Positions 35,018 to 47,350 of a stretch of DNA of 64,000 nt are shown here, piece by piece. This stretch comes from Synanceia verrucosa. Lineage: Eukaryota > Chordata > Actinopteri > Perciformes > Synanceiidae. The stretch's first letter is position 1. Each line of letters opens with the position of its first letter. Where the stretch lies: assembly GCA_029721515.1 (NCBI GenBank), contig CM056559.1, forward strand, positions 1,179,501 through 1,243,500, given 5' to 3'. A program made the translations under genes and the position numbers. The notes beneath the pieces were generated by a model. That model had not been told where the DNA came from and made no database searches. It saw only the letters and a program-made list of their open reading frames with translations.

Positions 35018-37070
35018 CCTAATAATAAATATAATACATAAATATTAAAAGGCTAATATAATATAATATAATATAAAAAATAAATATATCTAAATATATA
35101 TAATTAAAAAGCTAATAACATGAAATAAAACAGTGTGTGCTAAAGTGCTCCTGTACTTCAGAGCAGGTTTTGGTTGCCTAGCAACCATGGGGGATAAAAT
35201 GATGACATCATCACTGGCTGGGGTTTCCACACATTTGTAGATGCTGCCTACAGCGTCTGACTGAGACGAACCAGTCTCTCAACTGACTCCATGATTAAAC
35301 GTGCTGTTTCATTTTATAAAATGTTGTAATTTATGTTTTGTCTGAACTTTAACATGTCTGCTGCGTCCTGAAACCACTGCAGTATGTGATGAGTCGGGAT
35401 GAGGACTGGTTGATGGATTATTGCTCATCGCTTTGGTTAAATGAAGAAGTGGAGACCAAGAAGACGCTTCTTTTTTCATTAAATTCGGGCTTTTCTCAAA
35501 CCTCTATATGCTTCAAACGTTGGCTGAAAGTCACCTCTTGCCGGAGAAAACCTGCTAACATGTTGGGCCTGCAGTCCAGTGTGATGCATGTTGCACCCTC
35601 TAGGGGACGCTAGCACTGTACAGTGTGATGTGCAGCAACTCATTGTCTCCAAACTTGACCCCAAATCCTTCATGTGAGACTTTAACTTGCAGCAGCTGCA
35701 GCCCAAAAGCTACTAAATGTTATTTAATCCGTCCAGATCTGATCCATGTAGGTGTGAGTTCAGCAGCTGCTGTTTTATAATCCTGACATGTAATCCATCT
35801 GTTCTGCCTCTTTCCACGCTTCTGACCTCAGCTACAACCCCACGGAAAAGACAACTTTAAAAGCTTCATCTTGACGCCGATATTCAGAGCTGCTCGCTGT
35901 TCATTTACTGCGACACGTTGTCACAAACTGACACCATTATTACCCAAATTTTGTCCATTAAAGCTCCTTTAAAGCCCCCAAAGCAGCAGTTCTCCTGCCG
36001 TTGTTTCGGTGCAGCTACTGTTCTCTGGCATTACGGCTGTAATAACATAATCCTTCAGATTTGGCCTGACAGCAAGACAGTATGCTGCCGATTTCAACTG
36101 ACAGTAGGGAATTATCGCAGACGGAGAGACATGTGTTATTGAGTCTCAACATGAGGCCCGCCAGCCCTCTGAGGGACGCTGACACTGCTGTTTTGTGTGC
36201 ATTTGAACTTTTTATCCAATGCATTTCACTGTCTTTGTTTTTTTTTATCTTATCTTTCCCTTGCACGCTGCATATTGAGGAAAAAATGGCAATTCCAATA
36301 AATAAGTGGCAAACAAGCTTTCCATTTAACAGTGTTATAATGATAATCATAATATTAATAAAATTAATTTATGAACAAATAGGAAAAAATAAGAATAAAT
36401 AAAAAGTTATTTAGAGTTTTTCGACAAAAATCTTTGCTTGTCAGAAACTCAAATCAAGCAAAAGGGAAACATTTTTAAATTAGTTTGAATACTGTTTTGT
36501 GTCAATTCATTGCACTTTATTTTCTTTTTTATTTGGTCCTTATTGTCAGTTTCTTTCCCCTTGTATACTTAATATTGCATATTGTCAAAGTTTCATTAAA
36601 AAAACCAACAAACAAGCATACAGATAGATAGATACAGCAGATAATTACCGTATTAATACTAATATTTTTTTCAGTTGTGTCTGTGTCCTGTCTGTCACCT
36701 TTTATAGGAGCTGTGAAGCTCAAAGTAAATCCCCATCAGGTTTCGTTTTGACCTGAGTTGATCTCAGTTTTCTTCACACTGACTGACTGTGACAGCATCC
36801 TCATCTCGTAAAACAATGAATAAATATAATAAATGCAGTGTAACGGACAGACATATGATGACATGAAACAGCAGCAGCCACATAACACATACAGATCTAC
36901 TTTAATACAAAGAAATCTCACATTATTCCGCCGTTACGTAAAAGGATGAGATTATCGATACGCAGATTAATGACACCCCGTCTGTCTGCACACAGCTCTC
37001 CAGTCAGCAGGTAGAGGAAATAAAAAGAGAAAACCTCACAATGACGTGCAGTTTAGTTGTTAGATTTTAG
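35015..37070. other. Intergenic between tmem87b and the AKAP-like gene
   Basis: Mostly AT-rich. One X-box-like palindrome GTTGCCTAGCAAC lies at 35173-35185. Short open frames at 35386, 36015 and 36082 have no recognisable similarity or splice context. Confidence 0.4.
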
Positions 37071-37072
37071 TC

Positions 37073-40000
37073 TTTATTGTACTATTTTTTTTATCATTTT
37101 TTTCCTTGACAAATTGCTAGCGGACATGTGAAAACTTGGACCAACAAAAACATCATCATCATCATCATCATTATTATTATTACTATTATCTTTTTTCTTT
37201 TTTGAATTACAGCATATCGCCAGACTGCAGTAACAGTGATGTGTTTTTTAAAAAACAAAAACAAGAAAAAAGAGAAATAAAAATGGGGGTGAGGAGGGGG
37301 AGAAAAACAAAAATTTTGACTTTTAATATTTGATTTTTTTTCTTTTTTAATTCATGTACACAATATAACAGTCTAAAAACACTGAACACACAGAGCTGGA
37401 GACATTGCAGTGTTGGGGAGTGGCAGTCCTCAGGGCAGTTTATATGGTCCTCATAACTACTGGAAAGGGAGGTCAAGGGGTGGGGGCACTACAAACCAAG
37501 ATAGCCGTCAATAAAAAACTAACAGTCTTTTTTTTTTTTTTGTTCTTTAAATCCACCAATCAGGAGCCGGCAGAGATGGAGCGTTAAGTATCTTGACGAG
37601 GGAGGGAAATAATTTTTTTTACATTTTTCTTTTCTCTCGTAGACAATATAAAATCTCACAGACAAGCAAAGAAAAAAATAATAAAAATAAAAACACTTGT
37701 ATGCATGTGTCGGACGAAAAAGAAGGGCTTGGATTATTGCTTTCTGAGTATTTATTATTCCTCATCTACATGAATTGCATCTTTCTCATTCTCTCTCTCT
37801 CTCTCATTCTTCTGTTTGAACACATGATTACTCCGTTTATTCAGGAGGAAAGGAAGGAAGGAAGGAAGGAAGGAAGGGAGGAAGGGAGGAAGGAAGGGAG
37901 GATGGGGCTCAGAGCTCCTTGCTCAGCGAATCCCGGGCAGTTTTAATCCTCTTTGTGTGGCCTCACACGTTTCCCGTCTTTTTGTCTGGTAAATGATAAC
38001 AGAAAAAAGGGTATTAAAAATAGGTCTTGGAAAAATAAAAATAATAATGATAATAATAATAATAATAAACAGTCATAGAAAAGGGGTATGTGTTGTGTTT
38101 CAGTGCAGACGTCGGCCCTTTAAATGCTGCCCCTCTTTTGAGACGCACACAAAGCAAACAACAACAACAACAACATGAGGAATGTGTTGTCACACTTATA
38201 ACGATGGCAAACAACAGGAAAATGTCTGTTTTGTCCTTTGTGACCTTAAGGGGAAACTTTTTTCCCTTAAAAATGAAATAATCCGCCCCCCACCCTGCAG
38301 CTCGTTAATCTGGCTCGTTGAAGAGGCTCCGTGACTCTTTGACTTTAGCGCCGCTAATCCCTTGATGAACTCAACTCTAGCACTAACTAGCTAAGTGGAA
38401 GCTGGCTAGTTAGTGCTAGCTAGCTGAGTAGCAGCTAGCTAGTTAGTGTGAAACTAGCCGGCCACCACTCAGCTGGAGGGTCGAGAAGGGAGGAAAACCT
38501 TAAAAGTTAAGGGTCCGCAACGAAGCTTTTGGTGGTTTAAACTCTTCTGAGGCGTTAATTGATTAATGATAAAAGTTATTGTGACATTTTACTTCCCTTT
38601 TCAAAACCTGACACAATGAACATTTGCAGTTAAACTGTCAGAAATTTGTTCCTGAGATATCAGCGTTTTGTTTCTGTCACTGCAGCTCCAGTTCAGTTAG
38701 CATTAGTTAGCATTAGCATGGAAGACGAGGACGAAGGTAGACATGACATAAGGTAGACATCTTTTGGTGACTGGACTGGAAGACTTTAAAGAGAATATAA
38801 TCTGCAAAAATGAAAGTTTGCCTGTTAGCGTTAGCTTCTTCGGACAAGCGTTCATGTTCAAATTAACCTCAAATTAACCTAAACTATGATGTGGTCACTT
38901 GTTTTGTTGCTTAAACCTAACCATTTCAGTAGAGGTGCGACCATTAACTGAAGCCATTTCAACATGCTACATTACTTTTTTGTGCTCTTTTTCTGTGCCA
39001 GTGGCACCAAGGTGCTAAAAAAAATAAAATTCACAACAAATCAAATCTAAAAAGTGTCGTAAACTCTGTTGGTCGCTAACCACGATGCCGTAAAGACAAC
39101 AAACTTTTCAGACAAATATATCCAACATGGTGCATAATAATAACAAATGTGTGCCTGAAAGATCAAAGACAAAATAACTTCTTTACATCAAGTCTGGAAA
39201 TACAACCAAAGTTATATTGTTATATTGTAATTTCACAGTATTTTAACCATTAAACTTTACAGTCATGCAAACAGGTCAAGTTATTACATCCCAGATGACG
39301 TAAAAGCAGCAGTTAAGAGTTGATATTTGCAAGTTTATAAAACTAAAGTTCCTATAATTCTTTGTCTCATCTCATTTAATGGACATTTGATGGAATATCT
39401 GATGCTTTTTCCAGCTTTTATTAAAGTCCAGTTTTATTTATGAAGTCAAATATATCCAAAAAGTGCATGAAATGGAAAAATAGAATCGAAAATTATCTGG
39501 CTATTTAATGGAAATTATCATCACACAGTTTTTTCAACCAACATCTTGAGCTGCTCACAGATGAGTCAGCCGTTAAAGTTGAGTTTTTTTAAAACTAAAT
39601 TCCCTTCTAAAAATCCTTCTAATTCAGTGGCACACCTGCTGCATTTTCCAGCTGTTGTCCTATTTACAGAGGCCCAGTGTCACAAATGGTTTATCCGGCA
39701 TGTTCTCAGGTGTTTAACTAAGTTTAACTTCAGCCAAAAGCTTCAAAGACGACGAACATCTGGTGATCAAAGCCAGACAACGAGAAGTAAACAATGCATT
39801 GATGTTTCTTAGCTTTTATTTTGTGATCATTTTTAAATTAACCTCCACAATAAAACACTCCAAGCTGCAATGAATAATAAGTTATTTGTCGAAATGAATT
39901 AAAGTAATTATTTTATAATCAATTAATCACTCTTGAGGCATTTTTAAGAAAATAAAAGTCGAAATTCTCTTATTTCAGCTCCTTAAATATATTTGCTGTT

Positions 40001-40517
40001 TTTTTTCCTCCTCTATGACAGTATTCTGAAGATCTTTGAGACATTTGAGCATGTCATCAGAATTTTTCACCAAAAAAAACAAAAAACTGATTGATAAATG
40101 GAAGCCAACAGATTGATCAACAGATTGATTGGTGATGAGCACAGCTGTCCTCTTCTCTCACCACGGTTTAGTCGTCTGGCTGCTCATGAGTTTGACATAA
40201 AGAAATATAACGCTGTGCTTTCTATCGGTGGATATTTACATTAAAGGGATTCAGGAGGAGCTGCTGCATTGTTGCTTCGTCATGCAAACTCTGTGAAGGC
40301 GTTACATGATAGGTGGTCCTCCATTTTGGAGGAATAGGCTTGGTTGGTTTTAATCCGGTGTCAGGATGTGGTTAGCCTAGCTTAGCACAAGGGCTGGAAG
40401 CAAGGGGAGTCAGCTACCCTGGCCTCCAGTCTTTATGCTAAGCTAGGCTAAGACTGGGCTCCTACTGTGATTCTTTTAGGGAAGAAAAATGTGTTTGCAT
40501 GCTAATGTTTGGCAAGT
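37073..40517 (-). other. Probable long 3' UTR of the AKAP-like gene
   Basis: No exon on either strand. On the minus strand, AATAAA at 37078-37073 is a candidate poly(A) signal well downstream of the stop at 40518. The stretch holds (CAT)n(TAT)n at 37148-37190, (GAAG)n at 37851-37902, (AAT)n near 38040 and a 15-bp inverted repeat CTAGCACTAACTAGC at 38377-38391 / 38405-38419. The 3' UTR extent is inferred, and nearer signals could be used. Confidence 0.3.
40360..40460. repeat. Short palindromic MITE-like repeat
   Basis: AGCCTAGCTTAGCA near 40373 is matched by the inverted TGCTAAGCTAGGCT near 40437, flanking GGCTGGAAGCAAGGGG and CCTCCAGTCTTTA, themselves roughly complementary. This is a common fish interspersed foldback element. 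Confidence 0.6.
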
Positions 40518-43065
40518 TTATTGGTATTGAGCGTCATGGCAACCGTTCAGGCCGTTGTCGACGCACAGCTCCCTCTCTAATTGGTCAGTCGCTGCTGACA
40601 TCACGTTCTGAACAATGGCCACCGCCGCCTCTCGCAGATCCCTCTTCCTCATCTCCTCCTCTCCCTCTGCATCACCGTGACAACCTCCATTTTGCGGTGC
40701 CTCCCCTCCCTCCTCTTCCTCCTCCTCCTCCTCCCCGCTAACGGCTAACGCTAGCCCAGGTGGCTGGTGGCTGGTTTTAGCTTGTCTACTGCTATCGTTT
40801 GTTAGCGCTTGCTGTCTGCTGTTAGCATCTCCGTCTTTGTTGCTGCTGCTGTTTTGTGGCTCATCAGAGTCCCAGTTGGCTCGCTCTAACTCACCGCTGT
40901 TCACGGCCGCTGTGGCGTTGATGATCTTGGCGTTGGCCTCCTCTTTTGCGCCGCCCGCCTCCTTGCCCTTCTTCACAGGGCTGCCACCCGTCGTTTTCTC
41001 CTCCTCCTCCTCCTGGTGATTGTGTGTGGCGTTCTCCTCCCCAGTGCCGTTGGAGCAGCCGTTCTCTCCGTTGGTCACCGGAGCTTCAGCCGGCGTCTTC
41101 TCCACCTCCTTCTCTGCCTCCTTCGGCGCCTCCTTCTCCACCTCGCCTCCGGTCTCTGCTGCTGCTGGCGTCTTCTCGGCCTCCGCTGCATCTTTGTCAT
41201 TGGACTCAACGACTTCGCCGTCGGCAGCTCCTTCCTCTGCCGCTTTGCCTCCCTCCACCGCCTCCTCCTCCTCCTCCTCCTCCTTGGCGCCCTCGCCCAT
41301 GTCCACGCTGGTGGACTTTCCCTTCCGCAGGATGAAGTTCTTCAGGGAAACCGCTCGGCCAAAATGCGAACGCTTGGCCTTCGCTGACTTGCCGTCTTTA
41401 CCTTCCTCGGCCGCTCCGTCCTCACCTGCAGGTTAAGATGATTAAAACCTTGTTATTTTCATTGAATACCTCTCAAAAATGTAATTTACGAGCACTTCTT
41501 CCTGCAGAATGGTGACTCAGATTAAAATAAGTGTATTTAAGACTGCCCTACCAAAGACCTGGTTCTGACATCACATTTTGTTCTTCCATTAAACAATCAG
41601 TCTGGAATCATGAGATGAGTCATAGCAGAGGAGTTCCTCTGTTCCTCTGACCTTCTGAGAAGTATTACAGAAATATTTGATCATTTACTGCAAATGAGTG
41701 GAAGTGAACAACTTTATTCATCTCACCTGAGGTGGTGGCAGTCGCCTCCTCCTCACCAGCAGCGGCGCACTCGGTGTTCGCTCTCTTGGACTTGGGGATG
41801 ACTCGCTTCTTGAAGGAGGTCCAGATCTCGTTGGCGTGTTGCGTCACCGTACCGCCTCCCGCTGACGCCGCCTTCTCCTCCTCGCCTCCCTCTGCCTTCT
41901 CCTTCTCCTCCCCTCCCTCTGTCTTGGCTTCCTCTGCCCCTCCCTCCGCCTTGGCCTCGTCTCCTCCCTCGGCTCCTCCTGCTGCCGCCTCCTCTGGCTT
42001 GTCGGAGTCTTTGTCGGAGCCCTTGGCCTTGCCGCTGATGCCTACCATGGATGGGTCCCTCTTCAGGCCCTGGAAGGTCCAGGAGCGTTTCAGCTTCCAC
42101 CTCTTCTGCCCAGACTCCTTGGAGTCCAGCGTGGAGGAGTCACCTCCTCCTTCACCTCCTTCTCCTTCCTCCTTCACGTCCTCACCTCCTCCTCCTCCTC
42201 CACTCTTCTTATGCGCCTTCTGGGCCATGAGCTTCTTGAAGGAGTGCCAGCGCTTCATGTGCTTGGTGGTCGCTGAGGAGGACGCCGCTTTCTGCTCTCC
42301 CTCTGCTGCTCCCTCTGCGCCTCCTGCTGCTCCTCCCTCCTCTGCAGTGGCATCAGCAGTGTTAAGTGCTTCGGGGTCCTCCAACCGGTCCAGGGACTTG
42401 GACCGGACCTTGACTGGTTTCTGGGTTTCTGCACCGTCCTTCTTCTCGGTGCTGCGATGAGAGAAGATCCTCGCCACCGGCTTCCTGATCAGATCCCGCA
42501 CCATGGATTTCGACTCTGCTGGCTTCCCCTTCTTCTCCTCCTCCTTCTCTCCATTTTCTGGAGCTTTCTCTATTGCTGCGTCTCCTTCCGCACCTCCTTC
42601 CGCTCCTCCCTCCGCCTCCTCGCCTCTTTTCTCACCGTCCTTCTCGCCTCCTTCGGCTGTGCCCTCCTCACCAGCAGCGGCAGTTGTAGTCTGCTCCTTC
42701 TTCTTCCTTCCTGCCATCACCTTCCCCAGACCACTCTTGTTGAGGAAGGAGTCCAGGAAGGAGGTTTTGGGCTCAGTGGAGGAGGCGCTTTCCGAGCTCT
42801 GAGGAGGTGCTGCCTCGTCGCTCACTGCTGCTGCTGCTGCTTCCCCTTCTTCGGCTCCCGCCGCCACCGCTGTGTCGTTATTCACAGTCTCTTTATTATC
42901 GACGACCTCACTGTTGACGGCGGCGCCATCTTTATTGACAACCTCGCTGTTCACAGTCTCTGAGTTTGCGTTTTTCGCCGGCTGCTCAGCCTCCCCCGGC
43001 TTGCTCTCGGGCGTTTTCCCGTCTTCCTGGACCACCGGCGCCGCGCTGGCCTCCGTCGCCGCCAT
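40518..43065 (-). CDS. AKAP-like acidic scaffold protein (AKAP12/AKAP5 type)
   Basis: Coding exons 43065-41727 and 41425-40518, phase 1 junction, 748 residues. Donor TCAG|GTGAG, acceptor CCTGCAG. Mostly disordered Glu/Ala/Gly/Lys-rich sequence with short basic-hydrophobic modules: SFLDSFLNKSGLGK (102), RWHSFKKLMAQKAHKKS (272), KRSWTFQGLKRDPS (about 326), IWTSFKKRVIPKSKR (414) and RAVSLKNFILRKGKS (470). The W.SFKK type resembles the polybasic membrane or calmodulin-binding modules of AKAP12 and AKAP5. Near the C-terminus, LREAAVAIVQNVMSAATDQL (710-729) fits the amphipathic PKA RII-anchoring helix, close to the AKAP12 and AKAP5 anchoring helices. Role inferred: membrane-associated tethering of PKA and partners. 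The CAT at 43065-43063 gives MAATEA; a 3' splice site just upstream (about 43280) indicates a non-coding first exon farther away. BCAS1-like similarity of the first module is an alternative. Confidence 0.7.
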
Positions 43066-43280
43066 TTTGGAAAACGAAGAAACAATAAAAGAAAAAAAAA
43101 GTATACTCCCTCCTTCCTTCTTTCCTTTCTTCCTTCCCTGGCCTTCTGCCCTCCTCTTCCTCTCTTTCCGGTGTTTCGTTCCTCCCGCTGTGGCGGCGCT
43201 CTCAGGTCATGGAGATCACGGTGGAGAGCAGTGGCGAGAAGGAAAGACACTCAGCATCCTACTCGTCCTGCAGACTCCTG
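43066..43280 (-). other. 5' UTR part of the first coding exon of the AKAP-like gene
   Basis: On the minus strand the acceptor-like TTCCCTCTGCAG|GAGTC lies about 215 nt before the start codon. The ATG context AAAATGGCGG is a reasonable Kozak match. An upstream exon is therefore needed; it was not located with certainty. Confidence 0.45.
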
Positions 43281-45600
43281 CAGAGGGAAGAGGAACAGAT
43301 GGTTAACGGCCTGAATCGATTCCGTTGACGCTCAATTAGTCTGGTCTAGACTGAGCGCTGAGTAGAGAACAGAACAGAGGAAACTCAGCGGGGAACGCCA
43401 TGCAATTATGATGTTTCCTAATCAGTCACACCCAGCATGATCTGAGCTTTTTTTTTTAAATGAAATGGAGTTTTTTTTGTGGAGATGTAAAACTTGTAAC
43501 CACAATAAAAAAAGCTGCATATTTAACTGTTCGTCCGAATAAAACACTTTCTCTTTGACGGTTTCAGACATCAAATGTTGCACACCAATTTCCTTTGGGG
43601 TGAATTATCTTTAACTTCCATTTTTGTTTATAGAATCAATACACTGCTGATTTTTTTAGTCTTTTTTGTGGGATTTGTTGACAACAATAATAATAATAAG
43701 AAGCCATGAGCTGCTTGGTTGTAATGCCTCTCTGTGAATTTAGTGAATGAATCAGCAGATCAATGAGTCAGCAGATCAATGAGTCCAGACGAACCAGGAG
43801 ACAGAGGGTCAAGCGAGGCAGGGAAACACAGTCAGACAGAGAGAGGGAGGGTGTAAACACATCTATCACATGCTCATGATAATCTCACTGTGCTGCTGCC
43901 ACAACTGGATGCTTTACTGGTTCACTGGCTGCCATCTTGGTTCCACTGGGAGATCAACTGGCTGCACAGACAGTTTGGTTTAACGCAAAAAAGACAGCGA
44001 GGAAAACATCCCAGCTCAACTGAACTCCAGGTGCAGATCGAATACGAGCTAGCACAACTTCCTGCTCAGGATGTTCCCATTTGCAGTTCATACCTTTGAC
44101 AAATGCCCTTTAATTCATATTTAAAGCACAGAATCACAAACCAGGAAGTGTGGAGAGCAATAAGATTGTCACGTAACTCCTTATTTTGACTGAAACAAAT
44201 CATTAACGTTACCAAGTTGTTTCCTGTGACCTTTATTCTGAAAAGACTCAGGCTGTTATTGGACATGGAAAAACACTTTGGGTTGGACTTAAAATAACTA
44301 TGTTTGTTACGCTAATAACTGCAATTTAGTTTCCATGGTCGACATTTAGGTTTAGGCAAAACAGCAGCTGTGTTAGATTTAGGAGAAACATCATGATCAG
44401 GTTTAAAGTATGTATTGAAAACATGTATGTAAACGGCATAACACACTGTCGTCTTTCTCTGTTTATGTACATCATCAACTCTGAGTGAAGCCTTTCAGTT
44501 TTTATCAGAACAGGATACGTGGCGTGCGAATGACACGCTAAAAGCAACAAAGGCGTTGTTATTGTCATGGTGCGACTGCGGAGAAAATACCTTAAAACGG
44601 ACTGAAAAAGCAGTTTTGTTTTACGTTACATTTCAGGAAACCAGGCCTGAAAACAACGTGCCAAAATAAAGCTCCTGCACTCATAATATCAGCCTCTTTT
44701 CAATCTCACAATCAAAAACAGTTCCTGAGCCAAACGTAAAGAAGCATAAAAGTGCATTTTTATCATATTTAAAGTGTTGGCAGGAGCTTAAACTATCTGA
44801 TATTACGTTGCAGATTTGTGTTATTTCCATGTTCTTTTCTTAATTCTCCCGTGAGGATCACGTTAATCTCAATAAACTAAAACGCTGAAAGCTGAATTAT
44901 GTTTTGAGGAAATTGTGTGATTTAATGGTGCTCTTTGGCATGAAAACTAACTCCCAGAGTCTTTAAGTGTAAAGAGTATAAATTAGACCAGCAGTCTCTG
45001 ATGGCTTACATGAGGTCACATGTGGAGGTAAATCTCTCGAAAACGCTTCATAGCAAGAAACAAACTGATGTGACGTTAGCTTAATCCAAATGTAAACCTT
45101 CTGAATTCACAGTCTGAAGCCTTGAAGTGCTTTTTTATCATCATTTCATCATCTTGAGAGCATAAAATACACAACAAACAAATTCACAGGAAACGTAATA
45201 GTTTAACCCAAAAAGTCATCAATTTGACAACCAAGCAGCTTCCTGTGACTTTTATTCTGAAAAGACTGTTGCTGGACATTAGTAAGAGATTGCATGAAAA
45301 ATGTCACGGTCGGGTTTAAAATAAGTATTTTTGTGTGTTGGTTACCATTTAAGGGATGTAAACTTTGTTTTGTAGTTTCCACATCAACGTTTAGGTTTAA
45401 GCAACACAACCGCTTAGGTTTAGGAAAAACATCATGATTGGGCTTAAAATAAGTATGAAAGTAAGATATGTATGTAAACAGCGTAACTGTAGTCTTTCTT
45501 GTTTTGTTTTTTTTGTCTATGTCATTAACTCTGCGTGAAGTACTTTCATTTTCATGTTAAAATTTGTCAGTACAGGATACATGACGTACAAATGACACTA
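43281..45600. other. Non-coding, with dispersed repeat fragments
   Basis: Probably intron or upstream DNA of the AKAP-like gene. Contains fragments of a family with the phrase GGTTTAGG(C/A)AAAAC..CATCATGATTGGGCTTAAAATAAGTATG (near 44340-44420 and 45230-45500). No exon recognised. Confidence 0.45.
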
Positions 45601-45633
45601 ACAGCAACATAGGTGTTGATATTGTTAATTATA

Positions 45634-46776
45634 GCAGTAGTAGCAGCAGTAGCATTAACAGTAGCATTAACAGTAGCAGCAGTAGCATTAACAGTAGCAT
45701 TAACAGTAGCAGCAATAGCATTAACAGTAGCAATAGTAGCATTAACAGTAGTAGTAGCAGCAGTAGTAGCAGCAGTAGCATTAACAGTAGCAGTAGTAGC
45801 ATTAACAGTAGTAGTAGCAGCAGTAGTAGCAGCAGTAGCATTAACAGTAGCAGTAGTAGCATTAACAGTAGCAGTAGTAGCAGTAGTAGCAGCAGTAGCA
45901 TTAACGGTGGCATTAACGGTGGCAGCGGTGGCATTAACGGTGGCATTAACGGTGGCAGCAATGGCATTAACGGTGGCAATGGTGGCGTTAACGGTGGTGG
46001 TGGCAGCGGTGGTGGCGGCGGTGGCATTAACGGTGGCAATGGTGGCATTAACGGTGGTGGTGGCGGCGGTGGTGGCGGCGGTGGCATTAACGGTGGCGGT
46101 GGTGGCATTAACGGTGGTGGTGGCAGCGGTGGTGGCAGCGGTGGCGTTAACGGTGGCGGTGGTGGCATTAACGGTGGCGGTGGTGGCGGTGGTGGCATTG
46201 ACGGTGGCGGTGGTAGCGGTGGTGGCATTAACGGTGGTGGTGGCAGCGGTGGTGGCGGCGGTGGCGTTAACGGTGGCGGTGGTGGCATTAACGGTGGCGG
46301 TGGTGGCGTTGACGGTGGCGGTGGTGGCGTTAACGGTGGCGGTGGTAGCGGTGGTGGCATTGACGGTGGCGGTGGTAGCGGTGGTGGTGGCAGCAGCATT
46401 AACAGTAGCAGTAGTAGCATTGACAGTAGCAGTAGTAGCAGTAGTAGTAGCAGCAGCATTAACAGTAGCAGTAGTAGCATTAACAGTAGCAGTAGTAGCA
46501 TTAACAGTAGCAGTAGTAGCAGCAGTAGCATTGACAGTAGCAGTAGTAGCATTAACAGTAGCAGTAGTAGCAGCAGTAGCATTAACAGTAGCAGTAGTAG
46601 CAGCAGTAGCATTGACAGTAGCAGTAGTAGCATTAACAGTAGCAGTAGTAGCATTAACAGTAGCAGTAGTAGCATTAACAGTAGTAGTAGTAGCATTAAC
46701 AGTAGCAGTAGTAGCATTAACAGTAGCAGTAGTAGCATTGACAGTAGCAGTAGCAGCAGCAGCAGCAGTAGCATTC
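45634..46776. repeat. AGT/AGC-ATTAAC array with a GGT/GGC core
   Basis: 1.14 kb built from AGCATTAACAGTAGCAGT-like units. Between about 45905 and 46393 the AGT and AGC triplets are GGT and GGC almost throughout, while the interspersed ATTAAC elements are mostly unchanged. Open frames of 415, 396 and 381 residues on both strands are artefacts of the 3-bp period. Confidence 0.95.
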
Positions 46777-46974
46777 ACCCATGACACAAGCAACCCAAAA
46801 TAAAAATGAAACAAAGATGTCTCAAACAGCTCAGTAGAATCCAGTAGAAACTCGTCTGCTTAAAGCTGCAGTGACGTGGTGATTTTTTTTCACATTGGTC
46901 CTTAAATCCAGTTTAATCAGCCCAGATAGTTGATTTAACCCCAAACCATCACCTTTTCCTAAACCTAAACAAGT

Positions 46975-47350
46975 CTGCTACTGTTAATGCTACTACTGCT
47001 ACTGTTAATGCTACTACTGCTACTGTTAATGCTACTACTGCTACTACTGCTGCTACTACTGCTACTGTTAATGCTACTGTTAATGCTACTTTTAATGCTA
47101 CTGTTAATGCTACTTTTAATGCTACTGCTACTTTTAATGCTACTGTTAATGCTACTGTTAATGCTACTTTTAATGCTACTGCTACTTTTAATGCTACTGT
47201 TAATGCTACTTTTAATGCTACTGTTAATGCTACTGTTAATGCTACTGTTAATGCTACTTTTAATGCTACTGCTACTGTTAATGCTACTTTTAATGCTACT
47301 TTTAATGCTACTTTTAATGCTACTGTTAATGCTACTGTTAATGCTACTGC
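46975..47350. repeat. GCTACTGTTAAT array, inverted relative to 45634-46776
   Basis: Units of GCTACTGTTAATGCTACTTT, the reverse complement of the AGCATTAACAGTAGC unit of the previous array. The two arrays are separated by about 200 bp of unique sequence. Confidence 0.95.

Noticed and set aside
35386..35613. 75-residue plus-strand frame preceded by CTGCAG
   Set aside because: No family similarity, no matching donor, and the text resembles dispersed fish repeat DNA.
41732..42963. Long plus-strand frames (242 and 168 residues) opposite the AKAP-like gene
   Set aside because: Antisense shadows of the GC-rich real coding exon on the minus strand.
45567..46814. Frames of 415, 396 and 381 residues of Ala/Thr/Val, Ala/Val/Leu and Pro/Leu
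   Set aside because: Triplet array read in different frames on both strands. No family similarity.
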